From: Leucobacter sp. UT-8R-CII-1-4
Lineage (GTDB): Bacteria; Actinomycetota; Actinomycetes; Actinomycetales; Microbacteriaceae
Reading direction: 5' to 3'
Assembly: GCF_030010235.1 (NCBI RefSeq)
Contig: NZ_JASCRS010000002.1
Span: forward strand, 186,001 to 250,000
DNA length: 64,000 bases
Shown: piece by piece, positions 7,918 through 16,081 of the stretch
Position numbering within the stretch: the first letter of the stretch is position 1
How the letters are laid out: every line of letters begins with the position of its first letter
Program-made: the position numbers and the translations under genes
The notes under the pieces: model-generated
Database searches by the model: none
What the model was told of the DNA's origin: nothing
What the model saw: only the letters and a program-made list of their open reading frames with translations

Positions 7918-8954
7918 CACAGCAAAGTTTTTCCGCACGCGCAACCAAGCTGGGCACAGTCGCCCTAGCCGCTACCCTGCTATTTACTGCTTGCTCTGGT
8001 GGCAGTAACAGCGCAAATGACGGCAGCGGATCCGCTGACTCAGACGTTCAGCCCGTCACGCTGATGCTCAACTGGACTCCAAATGCGCACCATGCCGGTA
8101 TTTATTACGCACAAGAGCACGGCTTCTACGAAGAGGTGGGGCTTGACCTCACAATCATGGAACCGAGCGCCGAGGTCGGGTCACAGGCCGCCGTGGCACA
8201 GGGCAAAGTCGAGTTCGGTATTTCGCAGGCAGAATCGGTGCTGCCGGGTCGTGCCGCTGGCATGAGTGTTGAAGCCATCGCAACACTTTTGCCGGTAAAC
8301 GACTCCGTGCTGATGGGCCTCAAAGGCTCGGGGTTCAGCAACAATCCGGGCTCGCTTGCTGGGCTTAGTTACGGCGGTTACGGCGGAGCACTCGAAACTG
8401 AAATCATGTCTCAGCTCACAAGCTGTGGCGGTGGCGATCCAGCGAGTGTTGAGTTCATCGAAATCGGCAACGTCGACTATCTCGCGGGTCTCGCACAAGA
8501 TCGTTTTGATGTGACTTGGGTGTTCGGCGGCTGGGACGCACTGCGCGCGCAAGCAGAGCGCGACGATGTGGTGTTGCTGCCGATGGCCGAATACCAAGAT
8601 TGCATTCCCAATTGGTACACCCCGGTGATCATTGGAAACGCTACAGAAATGGCTAAGCAGCCAGAACTCGCCAAAGCATTCCTTGAAGCAACCAGTCGCG
8701 GCTACGAGGCAGTTGCCGCGGATCCTGCCGCTGGCGCAGCGGCAATGCTCTCGGCTGTGCCAGAGCTAGACAGCACTCTGGTCACCGATGCGGTCGCCTA
8801 CTACGCGCCGCGCTACACCGAACAGGGTCAGTTCGGCACAATGGAGGCTGAAGTTTGGCAGCGATTCACTGAGTTCCTGGTGCGCTCTGGCATGCTCGAG
8901 AATGAGTCAGCGCTCGACGGTGCCTGGACCAACGAATACCTACCGGCAGAGTAA
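7914..8954 (+). CDS. thiY: HMP/thiamine-precursor-binding lipoprotein (ThiY, NMT1/THI5-like)
   Basis: This is a 346-residue lipoprotein: signal and lipobox (LLFTAC), a serine/glycine-rich linker, then an NMT1/THI5-like periplasmic-binding fold starting VTLMLNWTPNAHHAGIYYA, a hallmark of ThiY and pyrimidine-precursor binders, with EFGISQAESVLPGRAAG after it. It should capture HMP-type pyrimidine outside the membrane. GTG 7914 overlaps the permease stop (GTGA). The TPP riboswitch upstream of the operon supports the thiamine assignment. Confidence 0.9.
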   Translation: MTQQSFSARATKLGTVALAATLLFTACSGGSNSANDGSGSADSDVQPVTLMLNWTPNAHHAGIYYAQEHGFYEEVGLDLTIMEPSAEVGSQAAVAQGKVEFGISQAESVLPGRAAGMSVEAIATLLPVNDSVLMGLKGSGFSNNPGSLAGLSYGGYGGALETEIMSQLTSCGGGDPASVEFIEIGNVDYLAGLAQDRFDVTWVFGGWDALRAQAERDDVVLLPMAEYQDCIPNWYTPVIIGNATEMAKQPELAKAFLEATSRGYEAVAADPAAGAAAMLSAVPELDSTLVTDAVAYYAPRYTEQGQFGTMEAEVWQRFTEFLVRSGMLENESALDGAWTNEYLPAE

Positions 8955-8956
8955 CA

Positions 8957-9790
8957 ATGTCGCCGCAGGCTTCGAGCAGCATGAGGAGCGTTGGATCCCC
9001 CGAGCTCACGGTACGCCACTGTTCGCACGAGTTCGAGGCGCCATCTGGCGGGGTGTTTTCTGCTCGTCGTCGCCAGCCGGTGCTGAGCGATGTGTCGTTC
9101 ACCGTGCCGGCGGGCACGCTCACCGCGCTGCTCGGGCCGAGCGGCTGCGGTAAATCAACGCTGCTGCGGGCACTCGCCGGTCTGCTTGTTCCTTCGCGGG
9201 GCGAAGCCCAAGTTGCAGACCGGGAACTAATCGGAAATCCCGGTGGAGTCGCTTATCACCCGCAGCAAGACTCGCTGTTACCGTGGCTGCGGGTGATCGA
9301 CAATGCGATGCTCGGAGCCGAGGTGAGCAGCGTGCGCGGTACGTCGAGCGAGACAAAATCAGCGGTGCGCGACCGCGCAATGGGCTTGCTTGATCGTTTT
9401 GGGCTTGGCGGTTTGCATCATGCTTGGCCTGACGAGCTCTCCGGTGGAATGCGGCAGAGAGTTGCGCTCTTGCGAACATTCTTGATGCCTCAACCTGCGC
9501 TCGCGCTCGATGAGCCGTTCGGCGCCCTCGACGCCATCACTCGCAGAAAACTGCAGCACTGGCTTCTCGAAATCATTGCGAACGAGCAACGGCCAACGCT
9601 CCTTGTGACACACGATATTGATGAGGCACTGCTGCTGGCAGATCAGATTCTTGTGTTTAGTGGGCGACCCGGCAGCATTATTCATGTCGAGGATCGCCCT
9701 GCTGCTGAACTTCGAAAGCTTGAGCGAGTCAGCGGCGCTGATCGTGCTGCCAGCATGCGCCTGCTCGCCGCACTTGGCGTCTCACACTGA
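8957..9790 (+). CDS. thiZ: ABC transporter ATP-binding protein (ThiZ-like)
   Basis: This is a 277-residue nucleotide-binding subunit of the SsuB/TauB/ThiZ group. Walker A is GPSGCGKST (residue about 59), the Q-loop lies in YHPQQDSLLPW, the signature is LSGGMRQRVALLRT, Walker B is ALALDEPFGALD and the switch is TLLVTHDIDEAL. ATG 8957 follows the thiY stop by two bases. It completes an importer whose expression should fall when TPP is plentiful. Confidence 0.92.
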   Translation: MSPQASSSMRSVGSPELTVRHCSHEFEAPSGGVFSARRRQPVLSDVSFTVPAGTLTALLGPSGCGKSTLLRALAGLLVPSRGEAQVADRELIGNPGGVAYHPQQDSLLPWLRVIDNAMLGAEVSSVRGTSSETKSAVRDRAMGLLDRFGLGGLHHAWPDELSGGMRQRVALLRTFLMPQPALALDEPFGALDAITRRKLQHWLLEIIANEQRPTLLVTHDIDEALLLADQILVFSGRPGSIIHVEDRPAAELRKLERVSGADRAASMRLLAALGVSH

Positions 9791-9818
9791 TCGGGGTAGC
9801 TACGGTGGAACGATCGCC

Positions 9819-9902
9819 GCTGGCGCGCTCTTTTCTGGCGCGCTCTTCGATAGTGCACGCATCGCTGGCGCACGCATCGCTGGTACATTCTTCGCTGGTG
9901 TG
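9819..9902 (+). repeat. Degenerate 15-bp tandem repeat coding for pentapeptide-like units
   Basis: Five to six diverged 15-base units of the form GCTGGCGCGCTCTTC lie in the 175-base gap after thiZ. Read in one plus frame they give ALFSG-ALFDS-ARIAG-ARIAG-TFFAG, the A(D/N)Lxx pattern of pentapeptide-repeat proteins. No start codon with a ribosome site opens this frame, and it runs on into antisense of dprA. It looks like a gene fragment or a low-complexity expansion, not a gene. Confidence 0.55.
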
Positions 9903-9965
9903 ACACCTTCGAACACGCCCGTGATAAAACCAGGTGAGGCATCCTTATCTTCCGGGCCTGACCAA

Positions 9966-11258
9966 TCATTTGACGAGTGCCCACTCTTGCTTCTCACCTT
10001 CGACGCCTTCTCGGCTGCGCACCTGACCAAGCAATTCAAGCTCTGCAAGAGTGTCGCGCACCTGACGCATGTTGAGCCCAGAAAACTGTGCGATACCCGC
10101 AAGCGTTCGAAACCCGCGCAACGGGATCGCGTCAACCACGCGTCTTGCCCATGACCCCTGACGGCTCACCGCACCCGCACCGTCACTCGATGTTTCAACG
10201 TCGTCTGCACTCTCTGAATCACCAAAAAGTGTGCGTCCTCGATCCACCGCCAACAACTCATACAATTCGTTAACACTCGTAATCAGCGTCGCGTCGTAGT
10301 CGCGCACCATGCGATGACAACCGGCAGATGCCGCCGAGGTGATCGGGCCGGGCACAGCTCCTATTGGTCGAGACAATTGCGAAGCGTGCCCAGCCGTGTT
10401 CAAACTACCTGAACGAACCCCGGCCTCAGTCACCAGCACAGCGGCTGAAAGCGCCGCTATAAGTCGATTACGCTGCAAAAATCTCCAACGCGTTGGCGCC
10501 GACCCCGGAACCATCTCTGAGCACACCGCGCCTGAGTCTTTAATGTCTCGAAGCAATGTGTCGTGTGCTTTCGGATAGGAGCGGTCAACTCCCCCGGCCA
10601 ACACCGCCACGGTCGCACCGCCTGCGGCGAGCGCGGTGCGATGAGCGACCGCGTCTATCCCGTAGGCGGCACCAGAGACAATGACGATCCCGGCAGCACA
10701 GGCTCCGTCTACGAGTTCTGCGGTGACATGGCTACCGTAGCCTGTGGCGGCACGAGCCCCAACCACCCCGAGAGAGGGTGCGCTCAATGCGCGCCAATCA
10801 CCTCTCACCCACAGCATCGTGGGAGCGTTCACGCCAAGATCGTTGAGGCTCACCGGCCAGTGCTCGTCATCTGGAAACACCACTTGAATACCCAACGCAG
10901 CGGCTCGCTCAATATCGCGCACTGTTTCGGCGCGGTCGACTCTGCTGCGCCACCGCTCCAAGGCACCCCGCATGGTGTGTTCAGCTACCACGCTGCCACT
11001 GTGCTCACGCATATTTTCGAGGGCCTGAGCGAGCCGAGTAGTGTCGGCTCGCTGAAGCACCAGATCGAGGGCGTCTTCTGCGCCCAGGGCCTCAATCAAT
11101 GCTCCAGCATGGCCGTCACCAGGCTCGGTAATTCTGGCCCAAGCTATTCGGGCAAGCATCATGTTCGCTCGCGTCTGAGTCGTCTCTTCGGTGTTTACCT
11201 GGATTCGTTTGAAGGCTTTGATCAGGCTGGCGTCGGCATGCACAAGCGAGGTTGTCAT
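9966..11258 (-). CDS. dprA: DNA-processing protein DprA
   Basis: This is a 430-residue DprA/Smf protein that loads RecA on incoming single-stranded DNA. After an N-terminal helical region of about 140 residues comes the Rossmann-like domain with GVVGARAATGYGSHVTAEL, VSGAAYGIDAVAHRTAL, VAVLAGGVDRSYPKAH, FLQRNRLIAALS and VTEAGVRSGSLNTA, then a C-terminal winged-helix region (IPLRGFRTLAGIAQFSGL). The start overlaps the comM stop by four bases. The N-terminal part is longer than in many DprA proteins; an internal start cannot be excluded. Confidence 0.93.
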   Translation of the reverse strand: MTTSLVHADASLIKAFKRIQVNTEETTQTRANMMLARIAWARITEPGDGHAGALIEALGAEDALDLVLQRADTTRLAQALENMREHSGSVVAEHTMRGALERWRSRVDRAETVRDIERAAALGIQVVFPDDEHWPVSLNDLGVNAPTMLWVRGDWRALSAPSLGVVGARAATGYGSHVTAELVDGACAAGIVIVSGAAYGIDAVAHRTALAAGGATVAVLAGGVDRSYPKAHDTLLRDIKDSGAVCSEMVPGSAPTRWRFLQRNRLIAALSAAVLVTEAGVRSGSLNTAGHASQLSRPIGAVPGPITSAASAGCHRMVRDYDATLITSVNELYELLAVDRGRTLFGDSESADDVETSSDGAGAVSRQGSWARRVVDAIPLRGFRTLAGIAQFSGLNMRQVRDTLAELELLGQVRSREGVEGEKQEWALVK

Positions 11259-12823
11259 AGGGCGGCTCCCCCGCGTAGAGCGAGCGCGTGTCGCAACTCG
11301 GCGCGGTCTGGTGCCGTCTTTTCGGCGAGGTCAGCAAGCGTCCAGGCGAGACGTAGCACCCGGTCGTAGCCGCGCACCGTGAGCGAACCTCTCGCAAGTG
11401 CCGCATCGATCACTGCTGTGGCGGCGCGCGGCAAACGGTTCGCGGGCGCCCGCAACCACTCACCACGGACTTCACCGTTCACGCGCCAAGGAGTTCCGTT
11501 CAGGCGCGCACTCGCTCGCTTTCTTGCGTGCAGCACTCGCTTTCGAGCCTCTTCGCTTGTGATCGTCGGCACTACGTCGCCATCAAGCAGCACGCTCGAT
11601 ACCCGACGTATGTTGATCCGCAAGTCGATCCGATCGGTGAGCGGCCCGCTCAGCCGACCGAGGTAACGCACGCGCTGCGAGGGTGTACAGCGGCAGGGGT
11701 CTTCTGCGTTCACCGTGCCTGCGTTGCCGCACGGGCAGGGGTTTGCGGCCAGCACCAATTGAGCGTGTGCCGGCAGAGTGGTTCGCACTTTGGCCCGATG
11801 AATTTCAACGGTGCCCGTCTCTAAGGGTTGCCGCAGCGCATCAAGCACGCCTCGCGGAAATTCTGGAGCCTCATCAAGAAACAGTACTCCGTGGCAGGCC
11901 TTCGTCACTGCTCCGGGTCGTACTCCACTTGAGTCGCCTCCGCCGATAATCGAAACAGCAGAGGCGGTGTGATGCGGGCTCTCAAACGGGGGTCTTCGCA
12001 CCAACTCGGTCAGTGTTGATCCTCCGAGTGAAGCAATACTTGAGGCGGTGATCGACTCTTCATCGCTGAGGTCGGGAAGAATACTGGCAAGCCTGGTGGC
12101 GAGCAGTGTTTTGCCTGCTCCGGGTGGCCCAATCATTGAAAGGTGATGCCGCCCTGCGGCTGCGATGATGAGTGCTTCGACAGCCTCTGGCTGCCCAATC
12201 ACCTCGGCGATATCTGGATCAGCGAAGCTTTGTTTTGTGGTCGCTGCATCCGTTTCTGTGCCTTCTTTGGCAGAGCCTGGTTGTGCGATATGCCAGTTGC
12301 CTACCACCCCGCGGTACCAGTCAACAGCGTCGCGAAGTGTCTCAGCGGCGACAACGGTGATGTTAGGCACGAGAGCCGCTTCTTGCGCGCACACTGCTGG
12401 CACCATGACTGTCGAGAATCCGTGTCGCCGAGCGGCAAGCACCGCGCTTAACAGTCCCGGCGGGCGACGTAACCCACCGTCAAGGCCGAGTTCGCCGATG
12501 TGAGCTACTGAGGTTAACCGATCTGACGGCATCTGTTTTGATGCCGCGAGCGAAGCAAGGGCGATGGCAAGATCAAACCCAGAACCGTGTTTCGGCAGTG
12601 CCGCTGGGCTGAGATTCACCACCAAGAATCGATCCGTAAGTGCCAAGCCAACCTGCTGTGCGGCTTGCCGCACCCGCAATTTCGCTTCGGTTAACGATGC
12701 GTCTGGCAGGCCGATGATCGCCATTCCTGGCAGTTGGTTTGAGGCAGCTGCTTCGACCTGCACGACTGTGCCGTCGAGCCCGGTGAGCGCGATCGCTGAT
12801 GCTCGGCACGCCATGTCGCTCAT
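11255..12823 (-). CDS. comM: ComM/YifB family Mg-chelatase-like AAA ATPase
   Basis: This is a 522-residue protein. It has an N-terminal S5-like Lon-related domain (MAIIGLPDASLTEAKLRVR), a Mg-chelatase AAA core with Walker A GPPGAGKTLLATRL and Walker B GVLFLDEAPEF, the cysteine cluster NPCPCGNAG and a C-terminal Mg-chelatase domain. Members act as helicases in branch migration during natural transformation in other bacteria. ATGA overlaps on both sides show a yraN-comM-dprA operon. Confidence 0.94.
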   Translation of the reverse strand: MSDMACRASAIALTGLDGTVVQVEAAASNQLPGMAIIGLPDASLTEAKLRVRQAAQQVGLALTDRFLVVNLSPAALPKHGSGFDLAIALASLAASKQMPSDRLTSVAHIGELGLDGGLRRPPGLLSAVLAARRHGFSTVMVPAVCAQEAALVPNITVVAAETLRDAVDWYRGVVGNWHIAQPGSAKEGTETDAATTKQSFADPDIAEVIGQPEAVEALIIAAAGRHHLSMIGPPGAGKTLLATRLASILPDLSDEESITASSIASLGGSTLTELVRRPPFESPHHTASAVSIIGGGDSSGVRPGAVTKACHGVLFLDEAPEFPRGVLDALRQPLETGTVEIHRAKVRTTLPAHAQLVLAANPCPCGNAGTVNAEDPCRCTPSQRVRYLGRLSGPLTDRIDLRINIRRVSSVLLDGDVVPTITSEEARKRVLHARKRASARLNGTPWRVNGEVRGEWLRAPANRLPRAATAVIDAALARGSLTVRGYDRVLRLAWTLADLAEKTAPDRAELRHALALRGGAAL

Positions 12824-13230
12824 GAGATGCCCCTGAGATGCGTGATCTGGGGAGGCTGCCCCTCACTTAGGGTCACCGCAATCGCGTCAATGCGAAGTTT
12901 TCCAGAGACCGGCCGGTGGGCTCGCACCCAGCTCAGCAGCAGTTCGCGCAATCGCGCGGTTTTACGTGCAGTGATTGCTTCGAGTGGGCTGCCGTAGCCA
13001 GTACCGCTTCTGGTTTTCACTTCAACGGCTACAAGCACACCGCGCTCGCGCACAACCAGGTCGAGTTCGCCGGTTCTTCCCGACCGCCAATTGCGCGAGA
13101 GGATCTCGCAGCCAATACCGAGCAGGTATTCTGCTGCGATCTGCTCGCCGCGAGCACCAAGTTCAAGGTTGTGCGAGCGTCTTCTGCTGGCACCGCCTTG
13201 CGGATTTTTAGAGATAGCTGTGTCGGTCAT
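12820..13230 (-). CDS. UPF0102 (YraN-like) nuclease-fold protein
   Basis: This is a 136-residue protein with the UPF0102 pattern: LGARGEQIAAEYLLGIG, then the PD-(D/E)xK-like core GELDLVVRERGVLVAVEVKTR and ARLRELLLSWV. Residues D in GELDL and E-x-K in VEVKTR are the predicted catalytic set. The family is an endonuclease fold of unsettled function that usually travels with comM and dprA. ATG 13230 starts MTDTAISK; the frame runs 20 codons further upstream but that part is not family-like. Confidence 0.88.
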   Translation of the reverse strand: MTDTAISKNPQGGASRRRSHNLELGARGEQIAAEYLLGIGCEILSRNWRSGRTGELDLVVRERGVLVAVEVKTRSGTGYGSPLEAITARKTARLRELLLSWVRAHRPVSGKLRIDAIAVTLSEGQPPQITHLRGIS

Positions 13231-13317
13231 GCAGCAAGCATGCGGCGCGGGCGAACGTAAAAAGTTGCCTATTGCGCGATCCGTGGACAACTCACGAAGT
13301 TTTCACCTGTGAGCTAC

Positions 13318-13500
13318 AACTGAAAAACACGCGAAAGACGCCAAGAAGCTCGAAGAAACGAAAACGCGAAGAAACGCGAAAAGCACAAAAAAGCGAAAGC
13401 ACAAAAGCGAAGAAAACGCGAAAAACGCGAAAAGCACAAAGAAGTGCAGAAGAGCGCGAAAGATACGAAGAAAGCGCGAGAACACTCGCGCGGCTACTTC
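13318..13500. repeat. Purine-rich 9-nt periodic repeat array between yraN and the DUF2469 gene
   Basis: About 180 bases are made of A/G-rich nonamers of the type ACGCGAAGA or AAGCACAAA, with little C or T except in the CGC/CAC core. It fills the gap between yraN and the upstream DUF2469 gene, where rnhB often lies in relatives. A similar nonamer array sits in frame inside imuB at 15892-15980. The plus-frame translation is only basic low-complexity sequence, so it is not called a gene. Confidence 0.75.
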
Positions 13501-13503
13501 GTT

Positions 13504-13830
13504 TTAGCGGTCTTCGATCGAAAGATCCTGCGGCAGCTTAAATTCACGAGCCGAAAGCTCTTCGACGTTCACGTCCTTGAACGTAAGCACTCGAACAGAC
13601 TTCACAAAACGATCTGAGCGGTAAACATCCCACACCCAGACATCGCTCATGGTCAGCTCGAAATAGAAGTCGGTGCCAGCATCGCGGCGCTGCAGATCGA
13701 CCTCATTTGCGAGGTAAAAACGGCGCTCGGTTTCAACGACATAGCGGAATTGCTGCGCAATATCCCGGTATTCGCGAAACAGCGAGAGCTCTGCGTCACG
13801 CTCGTAATCGTCAAGGTCGTCTTCATTCAT
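13504..13830 (-). CDS. DUF2469 family protein
   Basis: This is a 108-residue acidic protein that is highly conserved across actinobacteria and of unknown function. Recognisable family segments are ELSLFREYRDIAQQFRYVVE, RRFYLANEVD, DVWVWDVYRSDRFVKSVRV and TFKDVNVEEL. ATG 13830 follows AGGATGGGAAGG. In relatives it lies beside rnhB and yraN; here it precedes yraN but the rnhB gene is not at this locus. Confidence 0.9.
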   Translation of the reverse strand: MNEDDLDDYERDAELSLFREYRDIAQQFRYVVETERRFYLANEVDLQRRDAGTDFYFELTMSDVWVWDVYRSDRFVKSVRVLTFKDVNVEELSAREFKLPQDLSIEDR

Positions 13831-13899
13831 CCTTCCCATCCTAGGGCACGTTGCAGACACCTGAGCATGCTTCAGATATATGCTCCACACAGTTTGACT

Positions 13900-13921
13900 T
13901 ATTCGAAAGTTTGTTCGAATA
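13900..13921. promoter_or_regulatory. LexA-type SOS box upstream of imuA
   Basis: An 8-bp perfect inverted repeat (TATTCGAA with TTCGAATA, 6-base spacer) contains CGAAAGTTTGTTCG. This matches the Gram-positive/actinobacterial LexA consensus CGAACnnnnGTTCG at all but one fixed position. It ends eight bases before the imuA ATG, where it would block initiation. The only downstream genes are the imuA-imuB-dnaE2 set, which is SOS-induced in mycobacteria. A TTGACT at 13894 overlaps as a possible -35. Confidence 0.8.
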
Positions 13922-13928
13922 TAACTTC

Positions 13929-14537
13929 ATGAATCAACTCGCCACGGTCCGCTCGCTGCAGCAGCGCATCTCAACGATGCAGCCTGCGCGACTTGCCGAT
14001 GGCCTGCCCACTCCGCAATCGCTAAAACCGCTTTTGCCCGGCGGGGCCGTGCGCAAGGGGGCCGCAATTTCAGTGCAGGGGTCGCTGCACCTTGCACTCT
14101 CGTTTATGCACGAAATCTCTCAAAGTGGTGCTTGGTGTGGGGTTATTGGGGTGCCAAATCTGAGCGTCGAGGCCGCAGCCCAAACCGGGTTGAACCTCGA
14201 ACGACTCGTGCTGGTGCCAACTCCAGGCAAGCACCTGATTGGCGTCGCCGGCATGCTCAGTGAGGTGCTTACCGCGCTAGTGCTCGCACCTGCCACAGCT
14301 CCCGCGCCCGGCGAGATTGAGCGACTCAACGCCCGTTTGCGCGATCACGGCACAGCTTTGGTGATCCTCGGTAATTGGCCGCGCAGCGACACCAGTTTGC
14401 AGGTCATCGATTCGCGCTGGAGCGGCCTCGAATCTGGGTTTGGCATGCTGCGCACCCACGAACTCTCAGTGCGTTCAACGGATCGTCGTGGCGGGCGCAC
14501 CCACACCGTGCGTTTTTGCGACGGGCGTTTAACATGA
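13929..14537 (+). CDS. imuA: ImuA-like RecA-fold mutasome protein
   Basis: This is a 202-residue protein distantly related to RecA/SulA, as in ImuA or ImuA' of actinobacteria. Recognisable parts are the start MNQLATVRSLQQRIS, LLPGGAVRKGAAISVQGS in the Walker-like region (no intact P-loop), and GLNLERLVLVPTPG. It helps ImuB and DnaE2 in damage-induced error-prone synthesis. ATG 13929 lies just behind the SOS box; the stop overlaps the imuB start (ATGA). Assignment rests on weak similarity plus strong context. Confidence 0.82.
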   Translation: MNQLATVRSLQQRISTMQPARLADGLPTPQSLKPLLPGGAVRKGAAISVQGSLHLALSFMHEISQSGAWCGVIGVPNLSVEAAAQTGLNLERLVLVPTPGKHLIGVAGMLSEVLTALVLAPATAPAPGEIERLNARLRDHGTALVILGNWPRSDTSLQVIDSRWSGLESGFGMLRTHELSVRSTDRRGGRTHTVRFCDGRLT

Positions 14538-16081
14538 CGGTGGATCAGCCAGCCCGCGTGATCGTGCTCGTTGTGCCTTCTTGCATCCCTGAGCACCTTC
14601 CCGTCGAACAGCGTGCCGCCGCCGAACGACTGTGGCAAGACATTCTCGCCGCAGTGCAGCGCACAGTGCCAGATGCCACCACGCTGAGCCAGGGCAGTTG
14701 CGCCATGCGTGCGCGCGGCCCCACACGCTACTACGGCAGTGAGGCAGCAGCAGCCTCAGCTCTGGTTGACGGTCTGGGCGACCTTCTCAGCGATGAGCTG
14801 CGCGAAGAACTCGCGATTGGCATTGCTAACGGTCGGTTTGCCGCCGAACAAGCAGCCTCTGCCAGCGGTCAGGCCCACGGGTTGCACCTGGTGACCCCGC
14901 AGATCCGAATTGTTGACCCCGCGCAAAGCAGCGAGTTTTTGCATGGTCTGCCGGTGGAACGAGCGGCAGACGAAGCACTGGCTCCGGTGCTCGTGAGTCT
15001 CGGCATTCGTACTCTCGGTCAATTTGCTGAGCTGCCGGAGCAAGCGGTGCTTGACCGTTTTGGTAAGACCGCGAGGATCGCGCATCGCAGAGCTCGTGGC
15101 TTGGGTGAGGCACACGGTGCCGAACTCGCTGCCAGTATTCCGCAGCATGATCTGACGGTTCGTTTCGAGTTCGAGCCGCCACTTGAGGGCGTTGATCAAT
15201 TGGCATTCGCCAGCTCCGGCTACGCCGAAACTTTTGTGCAAAAGCTCACCATGCAGGGCCTGGTCTGCACAAAGTTATGTATTGAGCTGAGCGATGACTC
15301 AAATGTCTCGCACGAAAGCACTTGGTCGCACCCCAGTAATTTCACCGCAGCAGACGTGGTGAACCGCATCAGGTGGCAGGCGGCAGAGCTTCCGCGCGCC
15401 GTCGAGCGTGGCGGTGCAGGCATTGCCTCGGTGCGTATTTCGCCCGAACAAACCGCGGCGGCTGCGGCGCACGAACCCGGGCTATGGAGCAACGCTCCCG
15501 ATGAGAAGGTGCATCACCAACTCACCCGGGTACAAAGCCTGATCGGGCATGAGGGGGTGAGCACAGGCATGATCGTTGGCGGCCGTCTCAATAATGACCG
15601 GCAGCGATTTGTACCGTGGGGTTCGGAGCGCGCTTCAACTACTGGGGTGGGGCCCTGGCCTGGGCAGCTCACTGGCGCACTACCTAATCTGGTGTTCTCG
15701 AACGAGTTCAGGGTTGCACTTCTCGATCACAGTGGTCTGCCAATTGAGATTGATGACGATGAGCTATTAAACGAGGATCCGGCATACCTGAAGTTGCCTT
15801 CGCGCGAGGCGCAGGCGGTGCACGGCTGGTCTGCGCCTTGGCCGCTGCTTGAGGGCTGGTGGCGTCAGCCGTCATCACTGAAACTACCAGCAGAGCAGAA
15901 CACACACAGAACACAAAAAACGCACAGAGCGCAAGAAGCGCAAGATCCACAAGATCTGCAAAAGCCGCAAGCAACCGAACAGCCGCTTTATCGAATGCAG
16001 GTAGCACTGGCCGATGGCTCAGCCTGGCTCCTGAGCTTCGACGCGACTCACGGATGGCACGCACTCGGGAGCTACCACTAA
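14534..16081 (+). CDS. imuB: ImuB, catalytically inactive Y-family polymerase homologue
   Basis: This is a 515-residue protein. The N-terminus (RVIVLVVPSCIPEHLP) stands where active Y-family enzymes have DxDxFFA, so the catalytic acidic residues are absent, as is typical for ImuB. The palm/thumb region includes a helix-hairpin-helix-like stretch (LVSLGIRTLGQFAELPE) followed by a little-finger-like part. ImuB is the adaptor linking DnaE2 and the beta clamp. About 30 residues near the C-terminus are Gln-rich tripeptide repeats from the 15892-15980 nonamer array. The stop TAA overlaps the dnaE2 ATG by one base. Confidence 0.88.
   Translation: MTVDQPARVIVLVVPSCIPEHLPVEQRAAAERLWQDILAAVQRTVPDATTLSQGSCAMRARGPTRYYGSEAAAASALVDGLGDLLSDELREELAIGIANGRFAAEQAASASGQAHGLHLVTPQIRIVDPAQSSEFLHGLPVERAADEALAPVLVSLGIRTLGQFAELPEQAVLDRFGKTARIAHRRARGLGEAHGAELAASIPQHDLTVRFEFEPPLEGVDQLAFASSGYAETFVQKLTMQGLVCTKLCIELSDDSNVSHESTWSHPSNFTAADVVNRIRWQAAELPRAVERGGAGIASVRISPEQTAAAAAHEPGLWSNAPDEKVHHQLTRVQSLIGHEGVSTGMIVGGRLNNDRQRFVPWGSERASTTGVGPWPGQLTGALPNLVFSNEFRVALLDHSGLPIEIDDDELLNEDPAYLKLPSREAQAVHGWSAPWPLLEGWWRQPSSLKLPAEQNTHRTQKTHRAQEAQDPQDLQKPQATEQPLYRMQVALADGSAWLLSFDATHGWHALGSYH
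15892..15980 (+). repeat. In-frame 9-nt periodic repeat inside imuB
   Basis: Roughly nine nonamer units of the form CGCAAGANN encode a tripeptide series (RTQ, RAQ, EAQ, DPQ, DLQ, KPQ) in the ImuB C-terminal linker. The A-rich CGCAAGA character and 9-base period match the intergenic array at 13318-13500, 2.5 kb upstream. This suggests the same repeat type has expanded in both places. Confidence 0.7.

Noticed and set aside
9800..10135. Minus-strand open frame across the pentapeptide-like repeat and dprA end
   Set aside because: It overlaps the well-supported dprA gene in another frame and has no domain pattern.
13272..13541. Plus-strand open frame rich in Lys, Arg, Ser and Glu
   Set aside because: It is entirely the product of the nonamer repeat, lacks a ribosome site and overlaps the DUF2469 gene end.
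13894..13927. Full -35/-10 promoter over the SOS box
   Set aside because: TTGACT and TATAAC are 20 bases apart, too far for a standard promoter; only the operator dyad is claimed.
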